In this document: piece after piece, positions 48,776 to 60,481 of the stretch | How positions within the stretch are numbered: the stretch's first letter is position 1 | How the letters are laid out: every line of letters starts with the position of its first letter | From: Odobenus rosmarus divergens | Taxonomy: Eukaryota > Chordata > Mammalia > Carnivora > Odobenidae | Assembly (NCBI RefSeq): GCF_000321225.1 | Contig: NW_004450461.1 | Coordinates: forward strand, 124,001-188,000 | Direction: 5' to 3' | Length of the DNA stretch: 64,000 nucleotides | Position numbers and translations under genes: made by a program | Notes under the pieces: model-generated | Seen by the model: the letters and a program-made list of their open reading frames with translations, nothing else | Databases searched by the model: none | What the model was told of the DNA's origin: nothing

Positions 48776-49035
48776 TTATTATCCAAAATAGGTTATGTAG
48801 TATTGCTTTCTTTTTTCCTTATTCAGCAATACATACTCACCTACACTCTCATTCTGAGGAAACATCCAGGGAAACAGAATGCTGTTATTATGTCACTATG
48901 GTACCAAGTTAGTTTTATCAAGAATATGAAGAAAAAATGGTGGTTGATTCAAACTAACAAATATATACAATTTACTAGAATAATCCTGCTAGAATCCTTG
49001 AACTCCAGCCTACTCATAGATCACTAAATATTTTC

Positions 49036-49235
49036 TTTTTTTTTTTTAAGATTTTATTTTTTTGTCAGAGAGAGAGAGAGCACAAGCCGGGGTAGCGGCA
49101 GGCAGAGCAGGTAGAGGGAGAAGCAGGCTATCCGCCAAACAAGGAGCCCGATGCAGAACTAGGTCCCAGGACCCTGGGATCATGACCTGAGCCTAAGGCA
49201 GACGCTTAACTGCCTGCGCCACCCAGGCGTCCCGG
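49036..49235 (-). mobile_element. CAN-SINE, antisense
   Basis: Poly-T, AAGATTTTATTTTTTTGTCA, GA block and a reversed head to CCACCCAGGCGTCC. It has a perfect 15-bp duplication, TCACTAAATATTTTC, at 49021-49035 and 49236-49250. Confidence 0.96.
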
Positions 49236-49250
49236 TCACTAAATATTTTC

Positions 49251-50519
49251 AATAGAGAAATGACCCTGAACTTCTCAGTTTGACTCTTCATGAAGATATC
49301 TTTTTGATCCTCTCTACCTCCAGATACTGGAGTATCCGAGGGCTTTTCTCAAGATCCTCTAAAAACGGGACAAATGAATTATTTTGTAAAAATCAAATTA
49401 TGAATACAAACAATTCATTTTGCTTATATTTCCCCCTAAAAGTAGTGAGGGAATACATCTACATAAATTTTCCTTTAACTCTGAAAAGGTCATTGTATTT
49501 TTATAGTCCCCTGAAGATTTTAACTAAAACATGTAAGACCATTCAACTGAATAAAATGTGTGCATATTAAAAAAGAAAGAAAGTACATGATCCCTGTTCC
49601 AATCGATGTTATTTTAAAAGGAATGAAAACGGTGCTTAAGAAAGATGAGCAAAACTGACCCAAAATACAAGAAATATAAAGGATGTTACTCATGCACTAA
49701 GAATTTGCACTCTATATCTTTGCATTTTTTCCCTATTATATTATAGGCTTTTTTGGTAAGTTATCCTGTCATTTTTCCTGTATTTTATTTATAAATGAAA
49801 GTGCTTATTCCCATCATTTACTGAGCTGGTATAGTCTATGGCTGCTGGCAAAGAGCAATTAACTACGGCTCAAACAAATTTTAACCTGATATCATTAGCA
49901 CTGCCATTATCATTCACCAAACAACTCAGGCAATAATATGATGCCAAATTCAGCCAAGGAATATCCACATTATGAGTTCATACTACTGGAGAACTAGAGT
50001 ATTTAGTTTTTTAGATGGAAAATACTATATGGAGACAGATTATTCATTTGTTTGAGAAAGAAATTGAAACTCCTATAGATTACATAAAGGAAGGAATGAA
50101 GTGAAAAATACTGGTGTAATTATAAAATAAAGATCTTCCTAACTGGGGATTAGTCTAAAATGTTTGTTGGGGAAAAAATGAGACCTAAGTGGAATTCTAA
50201 TGACTACCAATAATAGATTTAGTGGTAATAAGCAAGGAGGATATAGAAAACAGTGGCAAAGTCCTATAGCATGGCTGATGGTCAGGGGGAAAGAAATTTA
50301 CATTTATGGACCACTTTCTATTATATAGGTGTGATAAAAGCATGAATCAAGTACAGAAGAGTGATTTTTACGAAACATGGCAATGCCCTTTACCTCATCA
50401 GAATAAAAATATAAACTTCGAATGTGAAAAAATTCTTTCTCCTTCTTTCTCTCTCTTTCTCTTGTTTGTTTTTGTTTCACCATGTTGGGTCTATTTGAGT
50501 TCACTTATTTCTGGTATTA
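49251..50519. other. AT-rich DNA without recognised feature
   Basis: No supportable gene or repeat. Confidence 0.5.
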
Positions 50520-51180
50520 TATATTGATATTTCATTAAAAGTGGGAAATTTTCAGGCCGCTGTGTGGCTCAGTTGGTTAACTGTGTGCCTTCAGCTCAGG
50601 TTATGATCCCAGCATCAGGCTCCCTGCTCAGCGGGGAGTCTGCTTCTCCCTCTGCCCCTCCCCCTGCTCATGATCTCTCTCTCTCTCAAATAAATAAATA
50701 AAATCTTAAAAAAAAAAAGTGGGGAATTTTCAGCAATTGTGTCTTTAAATATTTTTTCCTGTCTTTTTCTCCATTCTCTTATTCTGGGACATGAACACCA
50801 GACCACTCAGTGTATTCCTACATATCACTGCAACCCTTTTCATCAATTATTTTATCACATCAGAAAGATTTATTTGAAGTTCTTTGACTTTCTTTCCCCA
50901 TCTGGATTATATTAGGGATCTGGCTTATACTGTCTTTCTTTTAACAATGTTGAATTTTTTCCTGCAAAATTTTAATTCACAGACAACTTTCCTTCTTTCC
51001 ATGTCATTAGTTTTTACTAAGGTTTATAGTAGTCTTAGTCCTAGTATGTGGTATTTCTAGTGCCTGTTTTGAATGTCTTAGGAATTGATAAAATTTCTCA
51101 CCTCTGGTTGGGCCAGAATTTCATCACTATTTCACATTCAGTACCTTTTTCTACTTTCATCACTTTAAAAGTCTGACAGA
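50520..51180 (-). mobile_element. Ancient L1M 5'-region remnant, antisense (tentative)
   Basis: Around the inserted SINE, TTTTCAGCAATTGTGTCTTT and AATATTTTTTCCTGTCTTTT with CATTCTCTTATTCTGGGACA match the reverse of an L1M ORF1/5' segment as I recall it. Boundaries are uncertain. Confidence 0.4.
50556..50714 (+). mobile_element. CAN-SINE
   Basis: Head GCCGCTGTGTGGCTCAGTTG, tail CTCAAATAAATAAATAAAAT and poly-A. It is flanked by 19 bp with one mismatch: AAAAGTGGGAAATTTTCAG (50537-50555) and AAAAGTGGGGAATTTTCAG (50715-50733). Confidence 0.95.
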
Positions 51181-51728
51181 ATTTTATCCTGTTCATGTGC
51201 AGTTCAACTCTTAGCCAAATAAACCTTGGGAAAGCTGGCCCCTACCCTGAATTTGGGGGCCTTCTCCTGTGCTGTTCCTTCCTCTCTGGAATTCTCCCTG
51301 TGAGTTTCACTTAGTTCTCCGTTTGGGCTCTACCGTTCAATGATACTGTCAGGAAACTTTTATGGATAAAGGGCCAATGTGAATTTAGTGGCACTTTTAC
51401 CTCTTTTCTTTCAGTTACTGAGAATTTTCTTATTTGAAGGGAACCACCTTGACCAGTTATGCTTCTAACAGAGGCACACAATTACTTCTCTGGTGGAGAT
51501 ACAAAGACTTTATCACTTATCCCGAGGATAGGGTTATGAAATGCCATTGCAGCATCACCATTGCTGTGAGCTTCTCACAGCAAATACTGAGGATCTCAGC
51601 TCAAATTCTCCCCCTACTCATTCCTACTTCCTGTCTGCTTTGTTATAGGTGTTTTCTTTTTACCCCCAACAACACTATTATACTTCCTACATGTTAATCT
51701 TGTGGGAAACCCATCTGTGGCAAGTACT

Positions 51729-51800
51729 TACCTCAAAGAATTGTTGTAAAGAACAAAGCAAGTTAAGTACATATATTATCATAGCTTGTAAAATACTCTC
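51729..51800 (-). mobile_element. Possible MIR fragment, antisense
   Basis: TTACCTCAAAGAATTGTTGT followed by a loose match to 'taagtacata…' fits the reverse complement of the MIR core. It is short and diverged. The rest of 51181-52104 shows nothing I recognise. Confidence 0.45.
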
Positions 51801-52120
51801 AGTCATTATTACTTTTGTATGCTTCTTAACTTTCCCAATCGTTCCTGTATTTTTATTAACCACCCTGTAATTCATAGCTTTCATTTATAGAACATATATT
51901 TTTAAGTGTAGAGAAACTTTGGCTGTATCCTTAGGGCATTTATTATTTGATTTAGATACTTTATTTTTTTATATTTAAATTTTCTTTATCCACTATCCAC
52001 TTAGTATTTAAATTTTCTAGTTGTATTTTCTAATAGTATATATAGTCTAACCACAAAAAAATGTAATTAAAAGAAAACTTAGCTAATAAGCCCATTGTAA
52101 ATAAAAAATGTAATAAAGAG

Positions 52121-52299
52121 GGCACGTGGGTGGCTCAGTTGGTTGAGCAACTGCCTTCGGCTCAGGTCATGATCCCGGAGTCCTGGGATCAAGTCCCACA
52201 TCAGGCTCCCAGCTCAGCGGGGAGCCTGCTTCTCCCTCTGACTTTCTCCCCTCTCATGCTGTTTCTCTCTCTCGCTCTCTCTCAAATAAATAAATAAAT
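52121..52299 (+). mobile_element. CAN-SINE without pure poly-A tail
   Basis: GGCACGTGGGTGGCTCAGTT head and (AAAT)n tail that runs directly into the target repeat. It has a perfect 16-bp duplication, AAAATGTAATAAAGAG, at 52105-52120 and 52300-52315. Confidence 0.95.
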
Positions 52300-52489
52300 A
52301 AAATGTAATAAAGAGCTAATTTATAAAATGATAAAATAAAATAAAAATAAATAATAAAAATAAGGTGGAACAGAGAAATAAAACCAAGTTGGGCAAAAAA
52401 GAAAAAAAACTAGCAATATAGTACATTAACATCAACACCCATCAGAGACCAAATTAAGTGATATCAAATAAATAACTTAATTAAAATAA

Positions 52490-53215
52490 ATTAATTCAAA
52501 ATGTAGTACAACCATTTTATAAATCTTTAGGTAGCTTCTAAACAATTCAAATGTAGATCTATCCAATTACCCAGAAATTCTACTTCTATGTGTATACTCA
52601 AGATAATAGATTACATGTATCCACAAACTTTTTTTTTTTTTAGATTTTATTTATTTATTTGATAGAGAGTGAGAGAGAGAGTATAAGCAGGGGGAGTGGC
52701 AGGCAGAAGGAGAGGGAGAGTCAGGCTCCCCGCTGAGCAGAGAGTCCGATGTGGGGCTGGATCCAGGACCCTAGGACCGTGACCTGAGCTAAAGTAGACA
52801 CTTAACCAACTGAGCCACCCAGGTGCTCTTCCACAAAATTATTTAAACAAGAATGTTCACAGCAGCCTTATTCATAATAACCAAAGACGCAAAATAATCT
52901 GAATGTCTCTCAATAGACAGAATATGGCATAACCATATAATAGATTAGTACAGAGCATTAAATTAAAAGAATAAATTACAGATATACATCAACATGGATG
53001 GATTTTAGAGCATAATACTAAATAAGTGAAAAAGTATATAATTGTGTTTCCATTTTATATGAATTTCAGTAATGGATAGATGTCATATATGCTGGTAAAA
53101 TTAAGAATGGTTATTTCTGGGGAGGGGATGTTTAATAAGGAAGTGTCATAGAACACTCTGGAGTTATCTGGGTTATCTGGGTGCTGGCATATGTGTAATT
53201 CAGTTGAATTTTTCC
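52490..53215 (+). mobile_element. Ancient L1M: end of ORF2 and 3' UTR
   Basis: TACCCAGAAATTCTACTTCT, GTTCACAGCAGCCTTATTCA, ATCAACATGGATGGATTTTA and GGGTGCTGGCATATGTGTAA follow an L1M 3' region. It is interrupted by the SINE at 52630-52829. Confidence 0.75.
52630..52829 (-). mobile_element. CAN-SINE inside L1M, antisense
   Basis: Poly-T, AGATTTTATTTATTTATTTG, GA block and a reversed head ending GAGCCACCCAGGTGCTC. The short duplication TCCACAAA lies at 52620-52627 and 52830-52837. Confidence 0.95.
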
Positions 53216-53268
53216 TATCAAATTGTGGATGATTTATATTTAGTTACTAGCATCTGGTGTTTTGTTAT

Positions 53269-53460
53269 TTTTTTTAAGATTTTATTTATTTATTTGACAG
53301 AGAGAGACACAGCAAGAGAGGGAACACGAGCAGGGGGAGTGGGAGAGGGAGAAGCAGGCTTCCCATGGAGCAGGGAGCCCAAGGGGCTGGATCCCAGGAT
53401 TCTGGGATCATGACCTGAGCTGAGGGCAGACGCTTAACGAATGAGCCACCCAGGTGCTCT
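53269..53460 (-). mobile_element. CAN-SINE, younger subfamily, antisense
   Basis: AAGATTTTATTTATTTATTT, GACAGAGAGAGACACAGC and a reversed head to CACCCAGGTGCTCTGC. I found no clean target-site duplication. Confidence 0.95.
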
Positions 53461-55206
53461 GCAGGTAGTGTTTTTAAACTTTTCCCTATCTTAAGTGTTT
53501 ATTTTCCATCCTAACACTTGTTTTTCTACTTTGTTATACTGTTTTTTTTTTTCCAAAAAGAAATAATACATTGTCATTTAAATCAAATTTGCTGATGTTT
53601 CCTATGCAATATATATTATATAATATTTCTTAAATGCTTTTGTTATACAAACCATTCTAAGTATTTTTTAAAAGTTGGCTTGATTTCAATTTTTAATACA
53701 TTTAATTTTTTAAATATAGTATTAGGTCACAATATGATGTTTATAGTTTTTCTGTTCACTAGTTTAATGGCTTCCTTCTTAGCTTGCCATAATATTATGA
53801 CACTATCTGGAGTGATCAATATTATATTGACAGTGCTATCAGAGTAGCTGTAGATACTCCACATTATTCTGACTGAAAAAGGGAACTGATAATTTTTTCA
53901 AACTCAATGTGAATAACTTCATTAGAGTTTTATAGAACAATTGTGTTTCTCATATTTCCAAATAACTATAAAACAAAATACTGAATAATGTTTTTATTTA
54001 GACAATGAATGCATGTTTACCTGTTGCTTTTTTCCCTATGTACAGTAACTGGGCTGAGAAATAACAGGACAAGGAATTGCTTTTAAATTAGGTCTTCATC
54101 ATTGAAATAACTGGAAAATTAACAGGCACTTGTAATCTTCTTATACTGGGACAGTTGTTTTAACAGTGAAGACTTCCTGCTGTGGCTATTTGAATGCCTG
54201 CAGAGTTCCTGAGACATTTTTATGCCATATTCACTACGAAGAAGATATGGAGACTGAAGCTATGGAGAAACCATTTCTAAGTTAATCACTTTTCGTCAAT
54301 AAAACAACAGTTGGGCTCTAAAGGACTGTAATGTAGTTTTAGAAAATTGAATTTCATGAAATAAATTTTTAAGAATTATGCAACATGCTTTTCACTTAAC
54401 ATTACCCCAAAACTACATTTTTAAAGATTCATGGTACTGAAGTTTAGAATCTATCATGAGGCAACCATCACATTCATGGTGTGATCCCTATGGCAGTGAA
54501 CTCTGAACATTTGTTGATTAATCCATTAAACTCACTTAATCCACCACCACTGATACTTTGTGAACATAATCATCCTATATTACTAGGACTAACTTCTATA
54601 ACACATCTGTATAAAGCTTTGCAAATAGGTATCATCACATGGAGGATTATTTTTCTAATTTCATATGACAAAATGCTGGATCCCATTCCCACATTAAAGT
54701 GATTATAGGAAAATACGCATATACATATGACTAATAAAACTAGAAAGATTGTTCTGTTACTGTAGATAATATGTAAATATTAATCTCTATATTTTCTGTA
54801 AAATATTCTGGAAATATTAGAGAACTCTGTGGTGTAGAAATAAAAGTTGAATAATTAGAAAAGACTCAAGTTAAATATTTCATTATATTAACTTTAGAAT
54901 ATATAGAAATAAATAGTATTTCATCCATAACAGATAATATTAGAAGACAATTTGAGATACTTAAGAATCTACATGGTAGGCATATTTGTACAACTGACTG
55001 AAACACCCCAAAAAACTTGAGCCAAATCATTTTCAGATAATGGTTATGACTATTTCAAAATTGGTATGAAGAGATAGGTTGGCACTCAGAACATTTTAAT
55101 GTTTCAGAGATTACTATTGGACTTGGGATCAGATACTAGGAGAAAGCAAAGGAAGGAATAAAAGGCAAAAATCAATCTTATTAGACTTCACTAGTGATAT
55201 TAATTC
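53461..55206. other. AT-rich DNA without recognised feature
   Basis: No gene or named repeat. The less AT-rich stretch 54040-54330 could be an unclassified old repeat or conserved non-coding DNA; I cannot tell which. Confidence 0.45.
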
Positions 55207-55340
55207 TTTTTTTTAAAAAAAGATTTATTTATTTATTTTAGAGATAAAGAGTGCTTGCACGAAGCAGGGGGGCAGAGGGAGACAATATTCAAGTTGATCC
55301 ATGCTGAGAACGGAGCCCACTGGGGCCTACCTAGCCCACG
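55207..55340 (-). mobile_element. Old CAN-SINE fragment, antisense
   Basis: T-rich start, AAAGATTTATTTATTTATTT, GGGGGGCAGAGGGAGA and CATGCTGAGAACGGAGCCCA. The tRNA-like head is missing or too diverged to recognise beyond about 55340. Confidence 0.7.
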
Positions 55341-55384
55341 CCCCATCTCAGACTCAAAAACTCTGGGACCCTCCAAGAAGCTAA

Positions 55385-55950
55385 CATTACATGAGAACAC
55401 TATTATAGGCATAATAATATCAAAAGTAGTAGAATTATTTCTATTTGTATATTACATCATAGTATATCTAGAAAATTTAAGAGAATAACAAAAAGTGAAT
55501 ATTGTAGCAGACTATAAAGCATACTTAAAAAATCAATTGCTGTCATTAACAAAAACCAGAATCTGAAGAGTCAGTGATGATAAACTTCTATTTGTAATAG
55601 CAACAAAAGATAAAATGCTAAGAAATAAACTCAACAAGAAATTTGAAAAAAATCTGTTGGAGCAAACTAACTTTGAACCAATCTTTACAGATACAAAAAT
55701 AGCTGTAAACACCTTTTATATTTGGATATGAACTATCATTCTCAAAAGGTTATTAATGCTGCTTGTTAAGTTCACACCATCCTTAAAAAGTCTGTTTTAA
55801 ACCTGGAGTTAAAAAATTTGATTCAAATTTCACATGGAAAAATATTCAAAAAGAACAAGAAAATACAGGAAAATAACAATTCAGATGATTAACACCACAC
55901 TTATTTGGAATTATGACTATGGCATATAAATATTCATTTACAGCTTTAAT
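55385..55950 (+). mobile_element. Ancient L1 ORF2 fragment
   Basis: ATCAATTGCTGTCATTAACA, CTTCTATTTGTAATAGCAAC and AAGAAATAAACTCAACAAGA follow the region downstream of the RT active site. Strongly diverged with no long open frame. Confidence 0.55.
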
Positions 55951-55965
55951 AAAAGTAATGATACA

Positions 55966-56157
55966 GGGATACCTGGGTGGCTCAGTTGGTTAAGTGTCTG
56001 CCTTTGGCTCAGGTCATGATCCCAGGGTCCTGGCATCGAGTCCCACATCGGGCTCCCTGCTCAGTGGGGAGCCTGCTTCTCCCTCTGTCTGCCACTCCCC
56101 CTGCTTGTGCTCTCTCTCTTTCTCTCTCTGACAAATAAATAAAATCTTAAAAAAAAT
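55966..56157 (+). mobile_element. CAN-SINE
   Basis: Head GGATACCTGGGTGGCTCAGT and tail TCTGACAAATAAATAAAATC with poly-A. It has a perfect 12-bp duplication, AGTAATGATACA, at 55954-55965 and 56158-56169. Confidence 0.96.
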
Positions 56158-56230
56158 AGTAATGATACAATAATGATATAATTACAACAAAATAACATCA
56201 ACAAAAAATAACTTTAAAAATAATTAATAT

Positions 56231-56429
56231 AGGCCACCTGGGTGGCTCAGTCGTTAAGCGTCTGCCTTCGGCTCAGGTCATGGTCCCAGGGTCCTGGGAT
56301 TGAGTCCCACATCGGGTTCCCTGCTCCATGGGAAGCCTGCTTCTCCCTCTCCTACTCCCCCCTGCTTGTGTTCCCTCTCTCACTGTGTCTCTCTCTGTCA
56401 AATAAATAAGTAAAATCTTTAAAAAAAAT
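56231..56429 (+). mobile_element. CAN-SINE, younger subfamily
   Basis: Head GCCACCTGGGTGGCTCAGTC with the CGTTAAGCGTCTGCC variant, CCTGCTTGTGTTCCCTCTCT block and CTGTCAAATAAATAAGTAAA tail. The duplication is unclear. Confidence 0.95.
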
Positions 56430-58239
56430 TGAGATAGAACAATAAAGTTTTTTCTGGAATATAACCCAATATTTTTAAAGAATAAAGTATACATAGATAA
56501 AATTATAATAGTCCCTGCTGGGATAATATATTATTTGACCATAAGATCCAAAGGAAAAAAAAATATCTCAAAATACAAAGCAAATGCTAAGCTAAAGTCA
56601 GGGTATCTAAAAAACAATAAGAGTTTCAGAAAAAGAAAAAAAGGCAAAAAGGAAGGATATAAACTAATAAAGGAATGTTTTTTGAGCTGGAGAATGCCTT
56701 AAGTCTTCAAAAGAAAAGGGAACACTCTGGTCTACAGAGAACTGATGAATTAAGACGTGGGTTTTTTGTTGTTGTTTTGTTTTTAGTTTATGTTTTCTAA
56801 ATTTATAATTTATATACCAAGTCCAAAGAGAAAAAAAGTTCAGGAAAGAGCATGTTATTTTCCATGAATTAGGGTCAGTCAGGCTGACTTCTTGGCATAT
56901 CTGGAATATAGAAAATAGTATTCTTTTTCTCATAAAATTTGCCTCAATGCAAAATTCTTTATAGTCATGAATATGTAAAATGTTCACTATTTTTTGGCTG
57001 CCAACTTTTAGACAAAGAAAATAAGTCAGTGGTTTAACTGATATTAATCCTGGCAATTTGTAGAATTAACAAAGCTAGAGAGAGAGAAGAAAAGTAGACA
57101 AGAGATAGAATTAAGTGTGAAATGAGTCTAATAGTTTCATATTGTAAGAAAATCTAAAAGTTCATTTATCTATAGCTGATGGGACAAAAATTTAAAAAAA
57201 TATATCAATAGCTCTTTAGAAATACAGAGTTAACAAAAAAAGGAAAGAAAACAGTGATGAAACTCTGCTAGGAGTTCAGACATGAAAAATCAGTGGATAC
57301 TATGTGGTGACATTTTATTTAAAGATGTAAAGGAAGTTATGATCAGAACTAAAAACAGAAATAAAATCATTATATATTCTTAGCAGGAGTGAAACCAGGT
57401 GGCTGGTTTGGACAGGGAAGACACCTGCTCTTTCTTATAAGATCTTTGGTATGGTTCGATAGGTTTTATTTGTAAATTTAAAGACACAATGAGAATACCC
57501 AGAATAGTAATCAGATAGGAGCCTAAGAAAAAGGAATCAATAAATTCCCAATATAAAAACAAAAATATTTAGAAACTAGAAAGGAATACAACATATGATT
57601 TATGAAAGAAACATGAATAATAAAATTCTAAGGAAAAAACAAATGTATAAAATAGTAAGAAATGTATAAAATGGGAAAGATGCAAAAAAATGTTCTGTTG
57701 TTTTTTTTTATGGATAGGAAGACAAAGTATTTTTTCAGATGTTAATTCTTCCTTAAATATTCTATAAAATTAAAGTTATAGTAATTAATGCCAGCAGCCT
57801 ATTTAGGGTAAACTTCACAAATAATATCAACATATAATATAGAAAAATTAATATATAATATTTGTCAGAAAAATATATATAAAATATAAAGAGATGGTAC
57901 TAATTTATCAATTATTTTAAAGTTAAAATGATGAAGATAGGGAATATGTAGACAGAACAAATAAGATTCTATTCCAAAGCATATGGAAATTCAGGATATC
58001 ATGAAAGAACTGCCTCAAAAATTGTTGGATTTTCTACAGGTATTTGGAATATAAAGCAGTCATTTGAAAATATCAAATCTGAAGGTTCAATTTAATTCTT
58101 AAAAAAAAGCCATCATAAATAATCAAAAAATTAAGTTAAAAATCATAAAAGTTAGTGTAGAATTAAGAATTAAAAAGTGGAAAGCATGAAAGCCTTTCTT
58201 TAGAAAGCATAAATACAAAGCAAAACAAAAATTACTAAT
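56430..58239. other. AT-rich DNA without recognised feature
   Basis: No gene or repeat I can name. A 130-codon minus-strand open frame at 56664-57056 has no recognisable motif and is probably chance. Confidence 0.45.
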
Positions 58240-58350
58240 TGACAGTCCAATTTACACATGAGAAAATCAGGGTAAGGTGAAGTTAATTTGCCTAAGGACA
58301 TAGAATTAAGTATTAGCGTAGCTTGAATCCTAAGTCATTCTTTGAATTTA
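58240..58350 (+). mobile_element. MIR fragment
   Basis: CAATTTACACATGAGAAAAT, TTAATTTGCCTAAGGACATA and GCTTGAATCCTAAGTCATTC are the right half of a MIR. Confidence 0.7.
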
Positions 58351-60260
58351 TTTACTATAAGCTTGTGTTATTATCATAATTAAAATGATGCCCTATTAGT
58401 ATTAGCTAAATGCAGGTCTCCAAATAACATTACAGTTATTAAATAGTCCTTAATCTAGAAAATGTTTTTGATTTGTTTAGGTTCATTAGGTGGCTGTAAA
58501 TGGTTTAATTCAAACATAGTAATGAAACAAGATCATAGATCTTCTCTTCTCAGTATTAAGTGATTCCTCTTCTACATCCACATAGTATTCAGACTGAATT
58601 TTCATCAGAAGGTTTATTTCATCATATTTTACATTTTAGGGACCTGAGAACACAAGTGATTCAGTCCATGGTAAGCCTGTAGACTGTAGCTTATTCATCA
58701 TTATATCCCCATAGTAGATGAAGAAAACTTTAAGTTGAATTATTTTATACATAAGAACACTTATTATACAAGTATTTTACTTACTATGATGGATGTATAT
58801 TATTTTAATCAAAAGAAAATTTGAGCATAGGTGTGCATGATAAAGCTTATATAAGGTTTGCTTTTGTCTATGAATATACTTCATGTGTAGACTATGAAAG
58901 ACTTCATGAGTAGGGAAGTTTTCACCATAAGTATTGATAGGTTATAGAATGATAAGTGAATGTTTAGGAATGAATTAAGAAGTGAATAAATATAATTACT
59001 AGACTAGGGGCATTTATACTGTTCCTTAACAACAGATGGCTATTTTTACACTGCCAGTGGTCTTGTAAACACTTTATTCAACATCTAAAGTGGTAATTAA
59101 TTTCTACTCATATGTATCTTAACTCATAGTGGGTGAAATTAATTTAAATATATCTATATATTTATGAATAATATAAGTATATAAATAATACTTTCAGTGC
59201 ATATCGACCCCAAAGGAGGAACACCTAAGAGACATCTTTTACGTATTAATATAGTACATACATACAAAAGTTTTACTAAACACTCTTACCTCTTGGGCAT
59301 ATTTTATTTTCTTCTATTTCATTTTTTAAACCTTTTTTTTTCATTTTTAAACCTTCTGATTATGATGCAATAAACTGATCTCCAAACTCAATGTGTTACT
59401 GCTCATAAGGTGGAAAACATTCTAACACGTAAAATAGTTTAAATATATACTACATGCACAGATTTTGTTCAGCTTTTTGCTTCGAATTCCTTAAATTGTA
59501 AGGCACATTCAGGATGAAAAAAATATCAGATATAGAAAAAATGTTTAGAAATGAATGTGAAAATGTAGTTGTTTATCTTGTTTATTTATGTATTTTCTTA
59601 GTTTTAGATTTATATGAATCCATTAGTTTTCCATACTAAAAGAAAGTTAACAATTGAAATATTTAATTCTTTCCTGTACTCCCTACCTCCTATTTGCTTT
59701 TTGTTTTGTAAAGTTTCTAACCCAGTTCTATAGTTCTATAAATATTTACAACACATTGTAATACTGATAGAGTTACAAAAACAGACATGATGTTGGTTTG
59801 TTTTCCTGATTACTTGAACTGTATTTTTCAATACTTTTTTAAAATAAATGCCTTGTTAAAATGCTGTTAAAATTTCCCTTTACATAGACAAGTGTAAGGT
59901 TCAATTCTGTAAATTAGTTGCTTAAAAGAGTCTTATGTCATACAGACTTCAAATAAACTTCAAAGAGGTTTGGAAAAGATGTTCTCTAAAACCACCAAGA
60001 AAGACAATATTCCACAATGAGAAATAGCTAGGTAAAAAGAATGCTGTGAGGTCACAGAAGCACAGACCAGCCTAATGTCCAGTCATCAGCTATGACCCTT
60101 TTCAAGAAAATGCATTGAGTCATTTGAAAATGTCAGTTCCAGAAATGGAGCAAAGTTGTGCAAATCGCACCCATAGTTTGAATCAAATGCTCCATTTGAA
60201 AATGCTGTTGATCTCTTTATGCCATTCCCATTTTGTCCCGCTCTACCACCACTACTTCTT
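58351..60260. other. AT-rich DNA without recognised feature
   Basis: No gene or repeat I can name. The stretch 59985-60240 has a more balanced base composition and is unclassified. Confidence 0.45.
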
Positions 60261-60276
60261 TAAATATTAACCAACT

Positions 60277-60465
60277 GAGGTGCCTGGGTGGCTCAGTCGT
60301 TAAGCGTCTGCCTTTAGCTCAGGTCATGATCTCAGGATCGAGCTCCGCATCGGGCTCCCTGCTCTGCAGGAAGCCTGCTTCTCCCTCTCCTACTCCCCCT
60401 GCTTGTGTTCCCTCTCACTGTGTCTCTCTGTGTCAAATAAATAAATAAAATCTTTAATAAAAAAA
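60277..60465 (+). mobile_element. CAN-SINE, younger subfamily
   Basis: GAGGTGCCTGGGTGGCTCAG with the CGTTAAGCGTCTGCC variant and GTGTCAAATAAATAAATAAA tail. It has a perfect 16-bp duplication, TAAATATTAACCAACT, at 60261-60276 and 60466-60481. Confidence 0.97.
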
Positions 60466-60481
60466 TAAATATTAACCAACT

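Noticed and set aside
56664..57056. 130-codon minus-strand open frame
   Set aside because: Longest non-repeat frame, but the composition is typical of AT-rich noise and no domain is visible. A protein search would decide.
57661..58240. Possible further ancient L1 ORF2 remnant
   Set aside because: Only scattered AT-rich similarities with no ordered series of L1 blocks.
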